Below are positions 28,701 through 36,587 of a stretch of 64,000 bases of DNA, piece after piece. The notes beneath the pieces were generated by a model. That model saw only the letters and a program-made list of their open reading frames with translations, had not been told where the DNA came from and did no database searches. Position numbers and translations under genes: made by a program. The stretch's first letter is position 1. Each line of letters opens with the position of its first letter. This DNA is from Promethearchaeota archaeon (GTDB taxonomy: Archaea > Asgardarchaeota > Lokiarchaeia > Sigyniarchaeales > SOKP01): the NCBI GenBank assembly GCA_016839555.1, contig JAEOUA010000006.1:123982-187981 (forward strand). The letters run 5' to 3'.

Positions 28701-28982
28701 ATAGATATATATTTAGAAGGATCTAATAATTCAAAGTTTAGAGTATATAAAAATGGAGAAGAAATTGAAAGAGTTAAATTCTCTATTTTAAATGCTAATG
28801 AAGAGAAATTTAAAAATATCACAATAATTTTTTCTGAAAAATCAAAATTTAATTTTGAGCTAAAAGGAAATTTTAGCTTGCCAAATTTACAACGCAACAG
28901 ATTTAAAGGAAGGAATTTATTATCAATAGATGTTTTTGCTTCTGAAGATGACTTAAATCGTCAAAGAAGCTTCCACATATAA
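25719..28982 (+). CDS. pglZ: PglZ-domain protein of BREX-like system
   Basis: The 1,087-residue protein has a long helical N-terminal half and then a PglZ domain of the alkaline-phosphatase superfamily. Its motifs are VIIIDCLRIDFW (Asp574 metal ligand), LLPSISKISRESI (the PS-T/S-x-x-R nucleophile region), VTSDHGF (Asp737, His738) and LGHGGISF (His819). PglZ is the signature protein of BREX and Pgl systems and interacts with the modification enzyme. The last 200 residues look like an added beta-sandwich (strands such as YNFTIRIRNPNPFKISNIDIYL). No PglX partner is in the operon. Confidence 0.85.
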   Translation: MNNEEEFISSRIIKSLINIRNNNISNYKSFYFLIEDKNGFLEEIEIPKKLNYFNRDFSIYKINYKNRLEIDKNNLFEDIIKNGFCIILFKYGRENLKNKFEDLNIDILDFSILKSILDLLDIEVDKKLESEINKYSQDFGKKEFFKNYYESIQYFLNNSQKFDIIANNKIDDFFTALILFFGNRFFFSNYYKKLIGKFRSDSNRRVLFETGKAYELIELIFNLKEDYDSQLISNCFKFIKETKNKEFQEVLNIVILIVKDKKNHQNFLKHIFLINLFQLKCGRGTFSLNQSDLDLFNRKSDYTLNEIFDTINQFCTFSDNYLELLYKPEFKDFLKKKYIKDFEKSYEKKDPNFKKKFLDSITKENLFIPQNEIFLFEKSYNRWIDVLFNVLFDDLINEIYKKIKINDFNFGNISKTIKDYQQNLSLMENFYYYENRDKTIINNLLDIMFYSIYIFESLNKNKNNTLEFWIKSKIINNIFNIERKYREIRKIFVMLDKKHPFYDVLNRKFHKKIPTLDFIEFVINFTLDKFFSVIKKNYSRELLNEHNKINFTKDVFRSLNTDDKKKNFIVIIIDCLRIDFWDLIWKDLLYKFNLKSIKKEKIYSLLPSISKISRESIYCNNFVSKILTENQIIECLEQFFNEDQINIIKYSGDKEIIVGDLQEKLKINKKLNLVISTFPDIRIHKIEKVKELYNENNYNQIKDEIKDHIESIFRSIFNEIKELGPKKDDYEIFVTSDHGFIDYYKKLDINNLRYQNLSDENLRKRYIKVNEKIHLNNEKIKNNIYYLEIFNDKKDSYYLTHGRYYFSKGKSKSKTMLGHGGISFYENIVPFYSFKPIKTTRSKYKPNLIWDSKDLYLSSENQLLFSLINEDQNYSLNIKSVKIYNSNNILIFNKEFSEEEGILPSLDTSQKYKFHYMSNNERFELKFEILYSFVNFEGNETDTELEAGSKKFDQIIVKNPEVQLEQNLDNDIIKGKTYNFTIRIRNPNPFKISNIDIYLEGSNNSKFRVYKNGEEIERVKFSILNANEEKFKNITIIFSEKSKFNFELKGNFSLPNLQRNRFKGRNLLSIDVFASEDDLNRQRSFHI

Positions 28983-28997
28983 TTATTATTTTAAAAG

Positions 28998-30428
28998 ATG
29001 ACTATGTCAGAATATGAAAATAAATTAAAAAAAAATTATTCAAGTATAATAGTAAAAAAGAATTTAGCAAGTTCATTTCCCTCCGTACCTAGATTTGTTT
29101 CTGAATATTTAATAATGGGAATTATGAATGAGAATGGTAAAATAAGCTCGAAAGAACTAAAAAAAATATCAACATTTATAACAAAATATCGTCCTGATCC
29201 TAAAGATTATGAAGTATGGAAAAATGAGTTTTATAATTCTAATGAAAATAAATTATTAGATAATTATAGAGTGCAAATTGATTTATCTACTTCTCCTCCC
29301 ACAAGAAAGTGTATTGTACCTTTTCTAAGAAAAGAATCCCCAATTCAAATTAAAGATGAAATTGTTGATAACTATGAAAATATGCTACGAGAAGGAGTAT
29401 GGGGGCTTGGAATAATTAAAAAAACCACTGAGAGAAAATCCTATTTTAAAACTGATTTAATATTAAATAATTTTGAACCCTTTGAATTAACACACTTTTC
29501 TTTTAATCAATATGTTCAAGGTTATGAGAAATTTTCTTTATCAGAATGGTTAAATCTCTTAATAAATACCATAGGACTTAATCCTGAATTCTATCCAGAT
29601 TTTAATCAGAAATTATTATTATTAAGCCGTTTGATACCTATTGTAGAACCAAATACAAATTTAATCGAATTAGGTCCTAAAGAAACAGGAAAATCGTATT
29701 TAATGGAAAATATATCACCTAATGTATATAATGTACAACCTTCAGATGTAACATTAGCAACTTTATTTTATAATATTCGGATCAAGCAAGTTGGTCTACT
29801 AGGAATTAAGGATGTTATTGTATTTGATGAGGTTATAGACGTTCCACTTAGATATGATTCTAAAGAGATTCCTGCTAAACTTAGAGGTTTTCTTTCAGAT
29901 GGAAAATTTAAAAAAGGAAATAAAGAAATTTATAGTAGATGTTCAATATTTTTAATGGGAAATATACTTTGCGACGAAAATTTAAAGCCATTAGATAATA
30001 AATATTTTTTATCTTTACCTGAGGATTGGCAAGATTCTGCAATGCTAGATAGATTTAGTGGATTTATTCATGGATGGGAACTTAAAAAATTAACAAATGC
30101 TGCATTTTCTAATAATTATGGCTTTGCAGGAGACTATTTTCATAGGGTACTTTCAAAATTAAGAGAATTACCATTTAAAGTAAAAATTGAAAATAGAATT
30201 AAACTTAAGAATGGAAGCAAAGAAGCTTCACCTAGAAATAGAAGGGCAGTTTTTTCTATTACCAGTGGATTATTAAAATTAATAGCACCTAACGAAAAAT
30301 ATTCAATAGAAGAATTAAAAATAGCATTAGATTTTGCAATTAAGCTAAGAACACAAGTTTATCGTCAATTAAAATATATAGATGAAGAATATCGTAAAGA
30401 TATTAATTTAAATTATAAAATAGATTAA
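28998..30428 (+). CDS. brxL: BrxL-like AAA+ protein lacking the Lon-type C-terminal domain
   Basis: The 476-residue protein follows the BrxL family through its ATPase core: LIELGPKETGKSYL (Walker A, Gly226-Ser233), DVTLATLFYN, LLGIKDVIVFDEV (Walker B, Asp277, Glu278), KLRGFLSDGKFKKG, then LMGNIL and LDRFSGFIHGW. Canonical BrxL proteins are about 680 residues with a Lon-protease-like C-terminal domain; this one stops after the helical lid (LRTQVYRQLKYIDEEYRKD). The next gene starts 14 bases later and does not look like a Lon domain. BrxL is needed for phage defence in BREX and assembles into DNA-binding rings. Confidence 0.85.
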   Translation: MTMSEYENKLKKNYSSIIVKKNLASSFPSVPRFVSEYLIMGIMNENGKISSKELKKISTFITKYRPDPKDYEVWKNEFYNSNENKLLDNYRVQIDLSTSPPTRKCIVPFLRKESPIQIKDEIVDNYENMLREGVWGLGIIKKTTERKSYFKTDLILNNFEPFELTHFSFNQYVQGYEKFSLSEWLNLLINTIGLNPEFYPDFNQKLLLLSRLIPIVEPNTNLIELGPKETGKSYLMENISPNVYNVQPSDVTLATLFYNIRIKQVGLLGIKDVIVFDEVIDVPLRYDSKEIPAKLRGFLSDGKFKKGNKEIYSRCSIFLMGNILCDENLKPLDNKYFLSLPEDWQDSAMLDRFSGFIHGWELKKLTNAAFSNNYGFAGDYFHRVLSKLRELPFKVKIENRIKLKNGSKEASPRNRRAVFSITSGLLKLIAPNEKYSIEELKIALDFAIKLRTQVYRQLKYIDEEYRKDINLNYKID

Positions 30429-30442
30429 ATTAGAATTTTTAT

Positions 30443-31027
30443 ATGTTAGATAGGCCTCTATTTGTAGTGGATATGACTTTATATGAATTTTTATATATTT
30501 TAAATTTAATAAATGAAGTTATAAATGAATTTCCAAAAGAAGAAAGACAAAATCAATTAAAGAAAAAAATTTTTGATATGTTCGGAAAGATTCCAATTGA
30601 TAAAGATAAGAGACCCAGAAGATTAACTACATCTAAAGATAAGATGGCGGGAAATTTTATGATTACAATAAATCAATTAAAATTACTTGATGATATTAAA
30701 AAATTTGAAAATTTGTTTGATTTATATAAAACAAATAACAAAAAATTTATTAAAAAATTAAAGGAAATATTATTAATAGAAGGGAATTGGATTGATTATA
30801 TAAACGCGTTAAAATTAATTAATAAAAGAGGAATTTTTGATAACAAAAAGGAGTTTATAGATTTAGTGGCAAAAGAATTACATATAAAATATCCTGATAT
30901 ATCAGCTAAAGCACATAAAAAACAATTTATGTATATTAAAAGATGGTTAGAAGATAATAAACTTAAATTAATAGGTGAGTTTTCTGAAGACGGAATAAAA
31001 ATTTATGAAAAAAATTTAGAATACTAA
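30443..31027 (+). CDS. Last gene of BREX-like operon, possible winged-helix protein
   Basis: I do not recognise this 194-residue basic helical protein. The last 85 residues (IDYINALKLINKRGIF, then DLVAKELHIKYPDISAKAHKKQFMYI, then RWLEDNKLKLIGEF) look like a winged-helix DNA-binding domain. It follows the short BrxL at 14 bases, in the place where the missing BrxL C-terminal domain would be encoded, but shows no Lon catalytic Ser-Lys pattern. It is convergent with the DpdA-like gene (22 bases between stops). Confidence 0.5.
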   Translation: MLDRPLFVVDMTLYEFLYILNLINEVINEFPKEERQNQLKKKIFDMFGKIPIDKDKRPRRLTTSKDKMAGNFMITINQLKLLDDIKKFENLFDLYKTNNKKFIKKLKEILLIEGNWIDYINALKLINKRGIFDNKKEFIDLVAKELHIKYPDISAKAHKKQFMYIKRWLEDNKLKLIGEFSEDGIKIYEKNLEY

Positions 31028-31049
31028 TTTTATAAATTTTTATTTAATC

Positions 31050-32162
31050 TTACAAGAATTTTTGTATTCTTATTTGGTTCATTTTTATCTCTGATTTAAT
31101 TTTTCTGAATAAACTCCTATATCTAGAATTTTGTAATCTTTTTTCTACAAATCCAATAATATTATTGTTAATCGTTGCCTTTCTTATATTTTTTAGTTCA
31201 TTCTGATATAACCATAAGTTATGTATTACTCTCTTCATTCTTGACTCTTTAGTATATTTATCAAAGTCATTTCTTTTTTTAATCCAATCAGTATAATTCC
31301 ATTTTCCATTTTCTCGATATTTAGAACAAACAGGGCATTCGCATTCCATAAATATTTTCTTTTCATTTATGATTTCTTCAGATCCACTAATAGAACGATT
31401 CTCAATCAAATATGGTCTACTATGAGATTTCTTTTTAAGAAAACGATCTGATATACCAGGTAATTGAATGACGCCTCTACTAGCTTTTAATATCCAACCA
31501 GTTGAATCTAAGCTGTCTATACCACATAAATAAGCTAAATATGACATTGTACCACCGACCCCAAATGCATGGATAAAAGAATTAGGAAGTTTCTTCCTTA
31601 GGTACAAAAGAATTCGTATAAAATTTTCTTTTCCTCCTGCATTATCGGAGTTTTTTACTGTTTTAAGCATTGGTACTAAGCTTCCAATTCCAACTGCTTT
31701 TATTGGTTCATTTAAAACATTTCTAATTCTTTTAATTGCATAATCAATCATTTTAAAGTTGTGTCCATGAATTACGGGTAGTATAGAAAAATTATCATTT
31801 TTTTCATAATATCTCAATAATTTCTCGAAATTTTCTATTGTTTTATTAATATTTATATATTTTTTATTCTCATTTCCTAATGTTCCTATAGGTACATCTA
31901 AAGTTACTCCAATATCACAAAAAAAAGCTTTTTGGATTTTATAGACCATTTTAGGATTAAATTTATGTATTTTCTCTCCTTTCATTTGTTGTTTCATAAG
32001 TTGAAATCCACCGCTATCCATCTTATGAAATAAACCTTCTTTAACAAGTTTTTTAATTAATCTAGCTCGGATATTCTTTTGATCTCTATATATTAAGTCA
32101 TATGCATTACTCATGAAATTTTTAATTTTTGCTTGTTTAAATGCTTTAAATTGAAAATCCAA
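31050..32162 (-). CDS. dpdA: DpdA-like tRNA-guanine transglycosylase relative (putative DNA 7-deazaguanine insertase)
   Basis: Counting from TTG 32162, the protein shows the TGT barrel motif DSGGFQ (residues 49-54), a substrate-pocket glycine run VGIGSLVPM (158-165), FGVGG, the catalytic segment GIDSLDSTGWILKASRG (Asp216/Asp219), and a zinc site CECPVC (274-279) with a later HNLW His. The short length without a PUA domain and the GVIQLPGISDR segment favour DpdA, which swaps guanine for preQ0 in DNA, over archaeal tRNA TGT. The frame continues upstream to about 32,324 with a TGT-like N-terminus (RTGVITLKNGKQIKTP) but no standard start. The neighbour is DUF6884. Confidence 0.72.
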   Translation of the reverse strand: MDFQFKAFKQAKIKNFMSNAYDLIYRDQKNIRARLIKKLVKEGLFHKMDSGGFQLMKQQMKGEKIHKFNPKMVYKIQKAFFCDIGVTLDVPIGTLGNENKKYININKTIENFEKLLRYYEKNDNFSILPVIHGHNFKMIDYAIKRIRNVLNEPIKAVGIGSLVPMLKTVKNSDNAGGKENFIRILLYLRKKLPNSFIHAFGVGGTMSYLAYLCGIDSLDSTGWILKASRGVIQLPGISDRFLKKKSHSRPYLIENRSISGSEEIINEKKIFMECECPVCSKYRENGKWNYTDWIKKRNDFDKYTKESRMKRVIHNLWLYQNELKNIRKATINNNIIGFVEKRLQNSRYRSLFRKIKSEIKMNQIRIQKFL

Positions 32163-32290
32163 AGATTCTGCGATGCTTAAGCCAAACCATTTAATTGGAG
32201 TTTTAATTTGTTTACCATTTTTTAAAGTAATAACCCCTGTTCTGCTATAATGATCAGTATGAGTTATTTTATAATCAATTTGTTCAATTT

Positions 32291-32842
32291 TTAATCCCTT
32301 AATTTTAAAGTTAAGTTTGCAAATTTATTATTATATTGCTTTAATAAATCCATCGTAATAATATTTTTCTTATGTTCAAATATTAGTTTATATAAGTCTT
32401 TTTTTTGGTATTTTATTAAATATTTCATTAAAGATTTGTATCCCCCTAATCCTCTTTTATCATAAAAATATACATACTTTTTATTAGTAATTGGTTCGAT
32501 AATATTTCTATAATTTTTTCCCATTATTAATAAAATTTTATCATAATTATCAATCAATTTATTTAATTTTGGATTAATTTTTTCCCTCAATTTGATAATA
32601 TCTTCTTTTTTTTCTATTTTTTTATTATATGATAGAATTTTTTCCTCAGGAGATAATAATCCATATTTTGCACTTATTATTCTAAAGTCAAAATCATTTA
32701 GATTTACAAATTTCTTAACTTTTTTGAAAAAATCACCTTGGTAAAGATTAATCGCTTTCTCCTTTATTTTTTTTTTGACTTTCTCAGCTGAACAGCTTGT
32801 TATAACAAGAATTTTTTTATTTTGAAATTTTTTTTGACTCAT
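32291..32842 (-). CDS. DUF6884/YaaA-like protein, partner of DpdA
   Basis: The 183-residue protein begins with ILVITSCSAEKVKKK, has AINLYQGDFFKK and FRIISAKYGLLSPEEKILSY, then LLIMGKNYR and a late YFYDKRGLGGYKSLMKYL. This order is that of DUF6884, a YaaA-related family repeatedly found beside or fused to DpdA in viruses and mobile elements and thought to bind DNA or nucleobases. Its C-terminus overlaps the upstream-extended frame of the DpdA-like gene in a different frame. A methylase gene lies 21 bases upstream in the same orientation, so the three may form one operon. Confidence 0.72.
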   Translation of the reverse strand: MSQKKFQNKKILVITSCSAEKVKKKIKEKAINLYQGDFFKKVKKFVNLNDFDFRIISAKYGLLSPEEKILSYNKKIEKKEDIIKLREKINPKLNKLIDNYDKILLIMGKNYRNIIEPITNKKYVYFYDKRGLGGYKSLMKYLIKYQKKDLYKLIFEHKKNIITMDLLKQYNNKFANLTLKLRD

Positions 32843-32863
32843 ATTTCTTAAGATTAAATTTAT

Positions 32864-34198
32864 TTAATTATTCTCCTTCCTAAATATGAGACAATATTGA
32901 TGACAGCGATTAGCTACCCAAGCATTATTTATTCCTAGCGGTAGTAGCGCTTTATCGTCTTGACACCATATTTTTTCATCCTTTAAAATCCATTTATCAG
33001 ATAGTGAAATAGCAGTACTGTATACTAAAGGAAACACTTTTCCATTATAGAATACGTTATTAGTTATTATTACCAAATATCCTTTATTTTTAAGTATTTT
33101 ATAAACTTGATTAAAAATTCTTTTTTGAATATTTATAAATTCATTATAATCATCAATATTTCCAATATCATTGGGATTTTTACTATATTGTGTATCTAAT
33201 CCAAGAACTTTTCTTTCTTTTTGACGCATACTATTTCTTTTTAATTGATTCCAATATGGTGGACTAGTAATACAAAAATCTACTTTAGGAAGCTTGTTTT
33301 TTTTCCAAATTTTCTCAATATTATTTGAATCCTCATTGAAAATCTTTATTTCTGGATATTCCTCTTCAGTTTCAACCCACCTATCTAATGTTTTTTGTGC
33401 TAATCTCATTAAAGAGATCTCATAATATTTTTTAATTATTTCTATTCCAATACATTTTCTGAAGGTATTTTTTGCTGCTACTGCAGTACTTCCTGTGCCT
33501 AAAAAAGGATCGAAGACTATCTGATATTTCTTTGTAAAAAATTTAATAAATTCCTCGATTAAAGACTCGGGAAATTTGGCGGGATGTAATATTTCCAAAT
33601 TATTTCTTGAAGGAGGATTATGAATAAACCATGATTTAGTGAATTTAATCCATTCTTTTCCTGTTAAATCATTAAGCTTATTATTTTCATTATATATCCC
33701 CAAAGGTAAACCATTTTTAGCCTTTTCTTTTAGGGAAAATGACACATCTTTTTTTTTAATTCTATCAATTTGTTCCTTAAATGAAATTTTATCAAGATCA
33801 ACAAAATTGGAACCATATAATACTTCATTTTGCGATTTAATCGAATTTTTCAGGAAAAGGATATATAATTTCTTATTAGTTTTGCCTTTATTGCCATATT
33901 TTTTTCTAAAATATCTAATATGATCATATTTTATTTGAAAATTTTTTAGATGCTCTTTATTAAGAATCATCATAAAGAATTTAGGTTCAAGAGTTTTTAT
34001 CTCAACCACTAAGAATTCTTCTTTAATAACTTCTTCAATTTTATATTCAATTTTATTGTTATTAAGATATTCAAAAAAAGCTTTTAAAAATCTATTTTCA
34101 AATAATATTTCTCTGTAAATTTTAACATCTGAATTATTTTTTGAAGATTTTATTTCAATGTCAGATTTAATCAACTTTTTTTGATTATTATTATTCAT
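32864..34198 (-). CDS. DNA amino-methyltransferase (N4-cytosine or N6-adenine)
   Basis: The 444-residue protein has an N-terminal region of about 170 residues without known motifs, then GKEWIKFTKSWF, the SAM motif I DPFLGTGSTAVAA followed by KCIGIEIIKKYYEISLMRL, and the catalytic TSPPYW. Motif I precedes motif IV. SPPYW-type motifs occur in N4-cytosine and some N6-adenine methylases, so the target base is uncertain. The C-terminal two-thirds is clearly paralogous to the divergent gene at 34,402 (both share NDLTGKEWIKFTKSWFI and a K-R-x-S-x-R-Q-K-E-R stretch after the catalytic motif). It reads in the same direction as the DUF6884 and DpdA-like genes. Confidence 0.88.
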   Translation of the reverse strand: MNNNNQKKLIKSDIEIKSSKNNSDVKIYREILFENRFLKAFFEYLNNNKIEYKIEEVIKEEFLVVEIKTLEPKFFMMILNKEHLKNFQIKYDHIRYFRKKYGNKGKTNKKLYILFLKNSIKSQNEVLYGSNFVDLDKISFKEQIDRIKKKDVSFSLKEKAKNGLPLGIYNENNKLNDLTGKEWIKFTKSWFIHNPPSRNNLEILHPAKFPESLIEEFIKFFTKKYQIVFDPFLGTGSTAVAAKNTFRKCIGIEIIKKYYEISLMRLAQKTLDRWVETEEEYPEIKIFNEDSNNIEKIWKKNKLPKVDFCITSPPYWNQLKRNSMRQKERKVLGLDTQYSKNPNDIGNIDDYNEFINIQKRIFNQVYKILKNKGYLVIITNNVFYNGKVFPLVYSTAISLSDKWILKDEKIWCQDDKALLPLGINNAWVANRCHQYCLIFRKENN

Positions 34199-34401
34199 TT
34201 TGCCAATTTAATATATTTATAATTATATCTATTTAAAAGAAAATTCTTTGATCTTTAAAAACATAGGATATGACTGGTTTAATAATTTATTTTGAGCGTT
34301 TACTTAAAAAATTTTATTTTTTTTTGATTTTAAAGATAAATTTCTTCGAGGGGTTTAAAATACTTAATCTAAATATTTTAATAAAATTAATAAGGGAGGA
34401 T

Positions 34402-35268
34402 ATGAAAGAAACATATATGGTTATAAAAGAGGATAAAATTTTACTTAAAATCAGAAAAAATTCTGACAAAAAATATATAGACTTAGGAGAAAGAGGGAGA
34501 TTTTGTGTTCATAATAAATTAAATGATTTGACAGGAAAAGAGTGGATTAAATTCACTAAATCATGGTTTATATTAAGACCAAAACAGCGAGATGAGGAAG
34601 TTATCCTACATCCTGCCAAATTTCCTGAAGTACTGATTAAAAAATTCATCCTTTTCTTTACAAAAAAAGGGGATAGGGTATTGGATCCTATGGCTGGGAC
34701 AGGTACGGTAAATTATGTTTGTGAGAAATTTGGAAGAATTGGATATTCAATAGAATTAGAAAAAAAATATTATGAAATTGGGAAAAAAAGATCTAATCAA
34801 CATTTCTTCTTGGGAGATTGTAGAAATATCAAAAATTTTGATATTCCCCCCATTGATTATATAATAACATCTCCGCCTTATTGGGATTCTTTAAAAAGAA
34901 GTTCAATACGTCAAAAAGAAAGAAAAAAGAAAGGACTGGATACAGAATATTCCTCTAAAGATAAAAATTTTGAAAATATAGAGATTTATGATGATTTTTT
35001 AAAAGAATTAGTTATTTTTTATAAAAATTTAAAATCTTTACTTAAAAAAAAAGGATATTTAACTATTATAGTTAATAACATATATAAGAATAGTAGATTA
35101 TATCCATTAGCTTTTGATCTTGCTTCTAAATTAGGAAAATATTACATATTAAAAGATGAACAGATTTGGTGTCAAGATGATAAGCCTCTAATCCCTTTAG
35201 GAGTTAATTCTGCATATGTTGGTAATAGACATCATATTTATTGTCTAATCTTTAGAAATGGAATATGA
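34402..35268 (+). CDS. DNA amino-methyltransferase, paralogue of the divergent gene
   Basis: I place the start at ATG 34402 because GGGAGG lies 6 bases before it; the longer frame from 34,270 would add a hydrophobic leader without a ribosome site. The 288-residue protein carries DPMAGTGTVNYV (motif I), GYSIELEKKYYEIG, and IDYIITSPPYWDSLKR (motif IV). It lacks the 170-residue N-terminal region of its divergent paralogue at 32,864. Two related methylases beside one nuclease (35,391) fit a type II system whose two DNA strands are methylated by separate enzymes, as for an asymmetric site. Confidence 0.87.
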   Translation: MKETYMVIKEDKILLKIRKNSDKKYIDLGERGRFCVHNKLNDLTGKEWIKFTKSWFILRPKQRDEEVILHPAKFPEVLIKKFILFFTKKGDRVLDPMAGTGTVNYVCEKFGRIGYSIELEKKYYEIGKKRSNQHFFLGDCRNIKNFDIPPIDYIITSPPYWDSLKRSSIRQKERKKKGLDTEYSSKDKNFENIEIYDDFLKELVIFYKNLKSLLKKKGYLTIIVNNIYKNSRLYPLAFDLASKLGKYYILKDEQIWCQDDKPLIPLGVNSAYVGNRHHIYCLIFRNGI

Positions 35269-35390
35269 AGTTTTAAAATATATAGAATTTCTAACAAAAA
35301 AAAAATTAAATTGGCAATTTTATTAAACTTTTATATTATAATTTTCTAATTGATAATTAAATTTAATATTATAAATTCATAAATGATTAT

Positions 35391-36587
35391 ATGGGAATAC
35401 TCCATGACAAAATTGCAGATAAAGTTGCTGATTTTCTAATAGAAAAGAAAATTTTTGGTAATAGATTTCGATCAACAAATCTTCCCATCTTTCCAAAACC
35501 AGATATAGTATTATTAGGTTTATCAAAAGAACTTAAACCTCAAATTGCTTTTGAAGTAAAACCCCCTCATGCTGTAAAAAGAGAATATCTGACGGGATTA
35601 GGACAAGCAATTTCTTACTTGATTAGATTTCCCTTAGTATATATCATATTACCGAAGGAAACAATAGATGGAATTAATATCCCAGAATTTATTAAGGAAA
35701 TCGTTGAAAAAAGTGATATAAAAATTGGGATTATTGGATATAATATTAGTTCCTATGAACCTGAAATTATTAAACAAGCAGAGTTGGAAGAAAAAATTGA
35801 TATAGAACGTTTAGAAGATGAATTAAGTCAAAAAGCACGATCTTGGTTATTTTGGATGGACACATCTCTTAAAGAAGTTGGACAGATGCTAATGAAAATA
35901 GCAGAAGTGGAAAACAGAGGATTATCAACGGATATAACTAATATTGTTTTAGATGAACTATGGGATGAAATATTAAGTGATAGATATTCAGGTTCTACAA
36001 GACCCGCATCTTATAAACTCAATTATAAACTATTATTAGATACTTTAAATTTATGGACGGGAAATGGACAATTAACGGTATTGGGAAATAGACTTTACGA
36101 GATTTGTAAAAAATATGGGTATAATTCAAATGAATTTAAAGATGCTTTTCATTATGTTGTTTTGACAGAGGGGGGATATTTAAAAATCTTAACTTTAATG
36201 GATAAAATACAAGGTATGGAGGATTTTGATTTAAAAGGAACAACTAGAATATTGAATAGAAAAATAAATGAAATAAGAGAAGAATTAAAAATTGAAGGGA
36301 GAGATTATGAAGCAGAAAAAGAAAAAGTTTTACCAATTTATGAAGAAAGGGTAAAAAATTATTGGTTTAAAATATTAGCCGTGAAACTTTTCAAAATGGG
36401 TTATGGAAAATCTCTAACCCAACTAAATGAAGAATTAAGCCGACGTTTTGGTAATTATTTTCAGAAACAATTAGATACTAATTTCTATCTTAATGATCAT
36501 TATATAAGAGGAAAAGGTTATGTTATAAATTGGGAAAGAATTTTAGATTTAATTGATAAAGGGGATAAAAATCTTGACATTTTTTAG
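35391..36587 (+). CDS. Predicted PD-(D/E)XK restriction endonuclease
   Basis: The first 140 residues hold a PD-(D/E)XK fold: FPKPDIVLLG, then QIAFEVKPPHA (E-V-K), then YLTGLGQAISYLIRFPLVYIIL. The remaining 260 residues are helical, with a region around 190-300 that could be a winged-helix target-recognition domain. Position, 122 bases after one methylase and within 1.2 kb of its paralogue, supports a restriction role. I cannot name the recognition site. The upstream gap is AT-rich and could carry its own promoter. Confidence 0.65.
   Translation: MGILHDKIADKVADFLIEKKIFGNRFRSTNLPIFPKPDIVLLGLSKELKPQIAFEVKPPHAVKREYLTGLGQAISYLIRFPLVYIILPKETIDGINIPEFIKEIVEKSDIKIGIIGYNISSYEPEIIKQAELEEKIDIERLEDELSQKARSWLFWMDTSLKEVGQMLMKIAEVENRGLSTDITNIVLDELWDEILSDRYSGSTRPASYKLNYKLLLDTLNLWTGNGQLTVLGNRLYEICKKYGYNSNEFKDAFHYVVLTEGGYLKILTLMDKIQGMEDFDLKGTTRILNRKINEIREELKIEGRDYEAEKEKVLPIYEERVKNYWFKILAVKLFKMGYGKSLTQLNEELSRRFGNYFQKQLDTNFYLNDHYIRGKGYVINWERILDLIDKGDKNLDIF

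Noticed and set aside
28998..30428. MCM- or Lon-type protease
   Set aside because: The order of LIELGP-TGKS, the SDGKFKKG segment and LMGNI is BrxL-like, and no Lon Ser-Lys dyad region is present.
31050..32162. Archaeosine tRNA-guanine transglycosylase (arcTGT)
   Set aside because: The chain is too short, lacks a C-terminal PUA domain, and adjoins DUF6884; the GVIQLPG segment favours a DpdA-like enzyme.
34270..34401. N-terminal leader of the methylase at 34,402
   Set aside because: GGGAGG with correct spacing precedes the internal ATG; the upstream hydrophobic stretch has no ribosome site and no match in the paralogue.
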